Origin: Anisodus tanguticus
Lineage: Eukaryota > Streptophyta > Magnoliopsida > Solanales > Solanaceae
Direction of reading: 5' to 3'
Assembly: GCA_034509755.1 (NCBI GenBank)
Contig: CM067556.1
Coordinates: 9,013,501-9,077,500, forward strand
DNA length: 64,000 nt
Both the position numbers and the translations under genes were made by a program. How positions within the stretch are numbered: position 1 is the first letter of the stretch; each line of letters opens with the position of its first letter. This document shows, piece after piece, positions 58,326 to 64,000 of this stretch. The notes below the pieces were generated by a model. It searched no databases. It was not told the DNA's origin and saw nothing but the letters and a program-made list of their open reading frames with translations.

Positions 58326-61300
58326 ATCCCTCTTGAAAGAGATTTTGGCGCACTCACATGGTGTCTTTTCATTTCCAAAGAATATTTCGGCGGACCGATG
58401 TTGCATAAGGAGAGGTAGCCTCGGCTTTGAACCTTCCATAGTTGAATACCATCGGACTTACTTACCGCGCGGTGAACGTGATGTCTTGAACCGTCGGTGT
58501 TTAGTGTAAGCCAAGACAACGGTACCAACACAACAAATTCCCTTACTCTCTTCTTCGTAATGTTTTGTCCGTTTTGGCCATGGACAACGTCTTGGATTCT
58601 TAAGTGCGTTCAATTTGAGGCGGCCCGTCCTCGCACTTAAATAGGTGGTCTCCTACAAGGTATCCTGCTATACCCCACTTCACAAGTGTTAGGAACCATT
58701 AAAAGTTTCCCAAAGACCTAACCTCAACTGTTGAGGATCATTACGGGTTTTGAAAACTTAACCTTTACCCATACTGCGAGATAGCACTTAACGTCTATCG
58801 CGGGAACGGCTTTGGATTTGGTGTTTCTTTTCGAAATCACTATCCGAAGTGCTCATGCTTCGACCGAAGCGATCAACCGAACCTTTACAACTTAGTTTTC
58901 CCATTGAACCAAATTACTTGGGATCTCCAGTTCGTAAGGTTGGGTTTCCACCGTATTGGTTCGTATATTTGGGTTTTAAGCCCATTCCCCTAGACAGGCG
59001 AACACTTGATCTCCGGGTAGTCCCTTAGTTAGTAAATAAGGAAGTGACACCCGTGATGATCAACCGCCATACGGTCTTATGTCTCCGACGGATCGTGACG
59101 GATATGTCCGACGCCGTCATCCGTGTCCTTCCTAAAGCCGACCGGCTAGCCACGATGTAGAACCTGCTGAAGGCACGGGTTTCTCCCAATAAGGGACGTC
59201 CTCTAATGAGTCGTGAAGTTACTCAACTTCTTTCATGCTTTGTATAAAGCGATAAACTCCGATACCATCATGAATCGGTCGATGCAAGTTTGCTTAGAGG
59301 ATTTTCCAAGAACCACCATACACATTTACTTGTGGCTTTGGTGTTCTTCGATCCGATGTCCGGTTTGCATCACCGTGTTCTCCCGTAACCGCTGGACATC
59401 CGTAATACAATAATCCGTAGATAAGCGAATAATTCGTATATCGTCATATCCGACTTAACGCCTTCTATTGATCATGTATTAAGATCATCGGTGAACCTTA
59501 GTTCAACTAATATGTTTGTAGGACGATACCGGTCGGTTGTAGTGTGTACAATACATTGAACTACACGTGACTTTGTGCATATCGCTCCTTGTCTATGGGT
59601 GCACCATGATTCCAATCGCTTCTATGATTCATATCCATTGGTGGCTTCAACGAGACTGTCAACTATCGACCGATCCGTTAGATGTCTTAGAAATCCAATT
59701 CCTAAGATGTCATCTCGTGATACTCATATCTTTCATATCGAGACTTTGTTTCAATATGATTTTCACTCTAAGACCGTTGGTTTTCCAACTGTTGGCTTTC
59801 AAACTTCGAGTCAATGTTTATGTGATCGGATTCATTGTTTCTTTTTTATCCGAGACTTTCGGGACCAAAATGTTAACATTTCGGGGACCAAAATGAAAGT
59901 TCGGGAAGAAGCCCAACAGTTCACAAACCAATTCGATCCTCTTCTTCCAACTCTCCGGTTTGGAAGGTCGTTTCAACACCCATGCCATGTAAGATTACAA
60001 TGGCCCTGGATGTGAAGCTACTCACAGGGGAGCACTTTTTACAACCCAAAGGTTCTTTTCCGGAGGAAGATTAACTATTACACACGTATGGTTCTATATA
60101 TGGAATCTATTTCTCCCTTTAGCTTCTATCCAAAGCAGCGCTTTTGGAGATAACAATTATTTGTTAATTGTCCATGGTTCGTTCTCAACCATACAAGCTA
60201 GAAGGACTGGAACAAGTCTTTGTCCCCTCTTTGCTCCGTCTTGGTTCAACATCTAGAATCCCTGAGTTCTGCAGATCCGGAATATTAAGTTCCTGGATAG
60301 ACAAGAACTTTCGAGTCATGAAGATACGGAACGTCTAGTTCCGGACAATCGAAACCCTCGCGGGTTCTTGTTAACCTTGAGCAATTACTCCTTTTTCCTT
60401 TTCCAAGGAAAGTTATCTCCAAAGAATTCAACATTCTTTGACGCCAAGAGGCGATCAACACTACTTGTTATTTGCGGATCCAGGTGGACATGCAATCTAC
60501 GCCTTAGGTCGAACTTGACCTGTTTCGGTAGCCCATCTTTTACCAAGTTACCCCTCATAATTTGGGCGTACGACTTCGTGCTTGGCTAACACCGTTAGAC
60601 TGAGGTGAGAAATGAACATTCGTTTAATGAACGATGCTTCACATTCTCCCCCTCTATCACTACGAATTTCTCAATCCGTAGGCTTAGTTGATTTTCAACT
60701 TCTGCTTTGTAGCGCTTATCCGCTTCAACAACTTCATCTTTGCTTTTTAACAAACAAAGGATTCCATACGTTGTACCATCATCAATGAAGATCACAACGT
60801 ACTTGTCTCCCCCCTCTATTTTGTATAAACTTCAAATCACCCAAGTAGGTGTGACTATGTTCTAGAGGAGCAGTGCTTCTTTCGCTATTCCCTTGACGGA
60901 ATTTGGAAAGGTGATTTTGCCTCTTCATCTACCTCACATTTATTTTGAGGGTTTATGTCGTCAGAAGGCAACAATCTCAACATCGTTAGCTTTTGAATGA
61001 CTTGCTATTTAACGTGTCTTAATCTATGATGGCATAGATGCACGGATTACAAATATATCATTCATTTGGCTACAGACATACTGTACCATTCTTAGTTATT
61101 ACAGACCTGTTGGACTATTCTCAAACCAGTTTGACCAACAGCGTCCCTTAAACCAAGTTAGGGATATGTATCACATCATCTTAGAGTGATCTCATTCCCT
61201 GAAGTCCTATTGAGGACAACCTCTCCAACCCCTTCTACTTTAGAGGTGGTGTTGCTTCACATGAACAACCTCTTACCCGTGGTTAGGGCGTAACCGGATC

Positions 61301-62428
61301 ATATGTGATCCAGATATTCTGGCCCACTCCAGTTGCTTTGGAAGACTGAGTGTCCAATTTCTTTTCTGCCTTTTCTTTAGGCCTTCAGATCATTTAAGAC
61401 ATGGAAACTGTGGCCCACCTTACTAGGTGTCTATTATTTTTCCTATGAAATGAATTTTGGCCCTACTCCAGTCGCCCGGAGGCTTTGTATGACTGAGTGT
61501 CCAATATAATCCTATCAAAGGAATTTTGGCCCTACTCCAGTCGCCCGGAGGCTTTATATGACTGAGTGTCCAATATCACCATATCAAAGGAATTTCAGCC
61601 CACTCTAGTCGCCCGGAGGCTTTGTATGACTGAGTGTCCAATATCATCCTATCAAAGGAATTTTGGCCCACTCCAGTCGCCTGGAGGCTTTGTATGACTG
61701 AGTGTCCAATATCATCCTATGAAGGATCTTCTGCCAAATAATATGACATGCTCAACGTCATTATCTTTTAGACTTCTTCCGTTATGATTGGTGCCCAGAT
61801 AATTCTTGGCGCTTACTTAAGAGTGGTAACAGTTTTCGCACAGTCAGTGGATCTTACTCCCTCGTATGTGCGAACATACTTTACACACTTTAGTAATTAC
61901 ACTTAAAAGAACGGATCTTCTTAAGTCGTTTACAAAATCCAATCTTTAAACGGAAAAGAAGATGAGATTAAACTTCTGATTTGTTAAAGCATAAGGAATA
62001 TAAATTATTTTCATATTCCTCCTTACTTTAATCCATTTTTAATCAGACATAATTTAATCTTTATTCTTGACAAGTAAGAAAAACTACTTATCCCAATTTC
62101 GGATTCTGGCTCACTTCAGTCACTTCATCAGACTGAGTGTCCATTTCCTTCTCACCATTATTCGGATCCTTTGTCTGGGACAGATATAGGCCTTCTGCTA
62201 CAAGATAGAATAGCATCTTCGGTCTTCTCCTCTTGTCCCAGTTGACATCCTCAGGCTCTCGAGAGCGCTTGCTCCCACCAGTCTTGGTAGCGGTGACACC
62301 ATGAACACGTTCATCATCATCACTCTCTTCTACCAAAAAACCATTTCCATGTCCAGATTTGGTCACACAACTTTTGACCGACATCTTTCGAACACTAATA
62401 GTAATACTATACAAATATTGTCTTAAGT
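58326..62428 (-). mobile_element. Internal region of minus-strand copia-type element, degenerate
   Basis: Read on the minus strand, a 108-codon frame starts at 62414 (MSVKSCVTKSGHGNG...) where gag should be. About 60595-60795 gives copia integrase pieces: FIDDGTTYG, LLKSKDE, YKAEVENQL, and just upstream DLKFIQ and YVVIFIDD in shifted frames. Near 59930-59990, GELEEE-like sequence suggests reverse transcriptase. No frame is continuous, and protease/RT/RNase H are hard to follow. Part of the region (about 57.8-59.9 kb) has an abnormal CG excess that may reflect sequence errors, which would also break frames. Confidence 0.7.
61452..61728. repeat. Four tandem copies of a 69-bp unit
   Basis: GAATTTTGGCCCTACTCCAG followed by TCGCCCGGAGGCTTTGTATG and ACTGAGTGTCCAATATCATC recurs at 61452, 61521, 61590 and 61658 (spacings 69, 69, 68). 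Looser copies of the core CCACTCCAGTNGC...GACTGAGTGTCC lie at about 61321 and 62107. The unit is 23 codons long, and the 62107 copy overlaps the end of the gag-like frame (DTQSDEVTEV). Confidence 0.9.
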
Positions 62429-63419
62429 TGTTGAGAGATTTTGCTCTATGGTACTTTATAAAGCAGTACGGGAAGTATTTAACTATTACAAGTATTCGAA
62501 AGGATAAATAAAGATTTCAATAATTCAACTAGAAATCTGAAAATTACAATATAACAACAAAAACCGAAATTACGATTTTGTTGAAGACCGAAAAATGGAA
62601 ACGGTTTATCTTTGAGTCGAGTGTAGCACTCTGTCCTTAAGACAATATTGCCCCGTATGTATCCTTTATACGTCCCGGACAATTTGTCTCCCAAGATAAA
62701 ACAGAAATGGAACCCTTGAGCAAAGGAAACTCAAGAGCTACCGTGAAGAATATTGAGTAACGAAATGATGCTTGGAAGTTGTAGGAAGAAGATTTTTTCT
62801 GGTTGTGTATTTTCGTGCATATCAAGTGTGCTCAACAATGGTGTAAGGGGGTGTTTATATAGGTGAAGGAGGGGCTGAAAAACTGCCTGAAAACTGCCTC
62901 CATAATAGCCAAATAATGGCCATTATGGAGGTAGTAAAGTCACCAACATAAATGGGAGAAAGACCAACTGTTTTGGCCATTATAGGAGGAGTAATTCAGC
63001 CAAAATAAATGGCTGAATTGAGTGCTTGGCATTTCTGTTTTTGACCGTCGAAATTCTGATTTTCTGGAAACTTCAGGGACCAAACTGTACATCTTGAAAC
63101 TTCAGGGACCAAACTGTACATCTTGAAACTTCCCCCAAACCAATTTCGAGTCTTATATACACAACAATTCTTTCTTCCTCTACCGATGTGGGAGAATTAC
63201 ACACAATACCACACTTTCCATGCTTCAAACACCTTACTTCGTGAACCAATATCTCTTTCATTTCTCAATGAAATTTGACGATTCTTGGCCCTACGGTTAT
63301 CTACGTACTTAGTAGATCATGCATGTGTGAAGAACCGGATTCTCCAACAGACGTTACACTAGTGTTTAAGCCGTTAAAGTTGGTCGGTCGCAACTCCCGC
63401 CAAAGGCAAATTTCCAACA
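62429..63419 (-). mobile_element. 5' LTR of minus-strand copia-type element
   Basis: 991 bp, near-identical to 57338-58325. Edges are TGTTGAGAG and CCAACA. The TATATAAAC box and the palindrome (62897-62931) are retained. AAGAGGGGATTG directly beyond the right edge (minus strand) looks like a polypurine tract, which belongs to an adjoining internal region rather than to flanking host DNA. Confidence 0.8.
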
Positions 63420-63872
63420 ATCCCCTCTTGAAAGAGATTTTGGCGCACTCACATGGTGTCTTTTCATTTCCAAAGAATATTTCAATGGGACCGATGTTGC
63501 ATAAGGAGAGGTAGCCTCGGCTTTGAACCTTCCATAGTTGAATACCATCGGACTTACTTACCGCGCGGTGAACGTGATGTCTTGAACCGTCAGTGTTTAG
63601 TGTAAGCCAAGACAACGGTACCAACACAACAAATTCCCTTACTCTCTTCTTCGTAATGTTTTGTCCGTTTTGGCCATGGACAACGTCTTGGATTCTTAAG
63701 TGCGTTCAATTTGAGGCGGCCCGTCCTCGCACTTAAATAGGTGGTCTCCTACAAGGTATCCTGCTATACCCCACTTCACAAGTGTTAGGAACCATTAAAA
63801 GTTTCCCAAAGACCTAACCTCAACTGTTGAGGATCATTACAGGTTTTGAAAACTTAACCTTTACCCATACTG
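63420..63872 (-). mobile_element. Second, truncated copy of the element's internal region
   Basis: Matches 58326-58772 base for base with scattered differences (for example ATTTTGGCGCACTCACATGG, CCGCGCGGTGAACGTGATGT, GGGCCGCCTC on the other strand). Similarity stops at TTTACCCATACT; the sequence to the window end (63873-64000) is unrelated to the first copy. Confidence 0.8.
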
Positions 63873-64000
63873 GAGCTCTTTGGATAATGCTCGGCTTTTT
63901 TTCTCTATGGGGTAAGTGCTTCCAGGCACATTTTGCCCATAACCAGCTGAGTATAACAAAATAAAAATATTCCCACTAAATATTTACGTCAAATTAACAC
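63873..64000. other. Window end, unassigned
   Basis: GGAGCTCTTTGGATAATGCT onward has no match elsewhere in the window and no recognisable feature. Confidence 0.4.

Noticed and set aside
61452..61728. CRISPR-like array
   Set aside because: The units are contiguous 69-bp tandem repeats with no unique spacers, in a plant retrotransposon.

Overview
This window is nuclear DNA from a flowering plant, most likely a member of the Solanaceae. The supporting signs are AT-rich spacers, GT-AG split genes, tRNA-derived SINEs of the TS type (tail of TTG repeats) and Au type, Stowaway-like and hAT-like MITEs, and Ty1/copia retrotransposons. I see no bacterial, plastid or mitochondrial signature.

Five protein-coding genes can be built exon by exon. 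(1) A Raf-like MAPKKK-type protein kinase, + strand, 4635-12446, six exons, 372 aa. (2) GBF1, a group-G bZIP G-box binding factor, + strand, 16763-21631, eleven coding exons, 348 aa. (3) An intronless GRAS regulator of the HAM/SCL15 type, - strand, 22759-24372, 537 aa. (4) A vicilin-like bicupin with a signal peptide and a very long Glu/Arg-rich tail, + strand, 44393-47279, four exons, 732 aa. (5) An INDETERMINATE-DOMAIN zinc-finger factor of the ENY/GAF1 (IDD1/IDD2) type, - strand, 54103-56371, four exons, 520 aa. All five models keep frame across every junction.

The genes are not an operon, but the order is informative. From memory, Arabidopsis has GBF1 (At4g36730), SCL15/HAM4 (At4g36710) and a cupin (At4g36700) side by side. 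Kinases of this type (At3g50720, At5g66710) lie beside IDD2 and IDD1 (At3g50700, At5g66730). The window therefore looks like an ancestral block whose parts are split among Arabidopsis paralogous regions.

The spacers are mobile DNA. 1-1140 holds an RTE-type LINE tail. 2.7-4.4 kb holds a hAT-like MITE and a Tourist-like element inside a Stowaway-like one. 22-27.4 kb holds MITEs and a divergent LTR. 30.2-35.9 kb is a decayed copia element with a hAT-like MITE nested in its pol region. 37.7-38.5 kb is a MULE-like element with long inverted repeats. 40.9-43.6 kb holds a hAT-like MITE and a family of fold-back elements. 49.5 kb is a SINE, and 52.3-52.9 kb is a LINE RNase H remnant. 57.3-63.9 kb is a minus-strand copia-type element arranged LTR-internal-LTR-partial internal, with an odd excess of CG and lack of CTG/CAG over part of its length.

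I found no new enzyme system. The points most worth checking are the syntenic block, the weakened miR171 site in the HAM gene, the seed-type promoter and homopurine tract of the cupin gene, the CG/CWG anomaly in the last element, and an orphan terminal exon at 47.7 kb.
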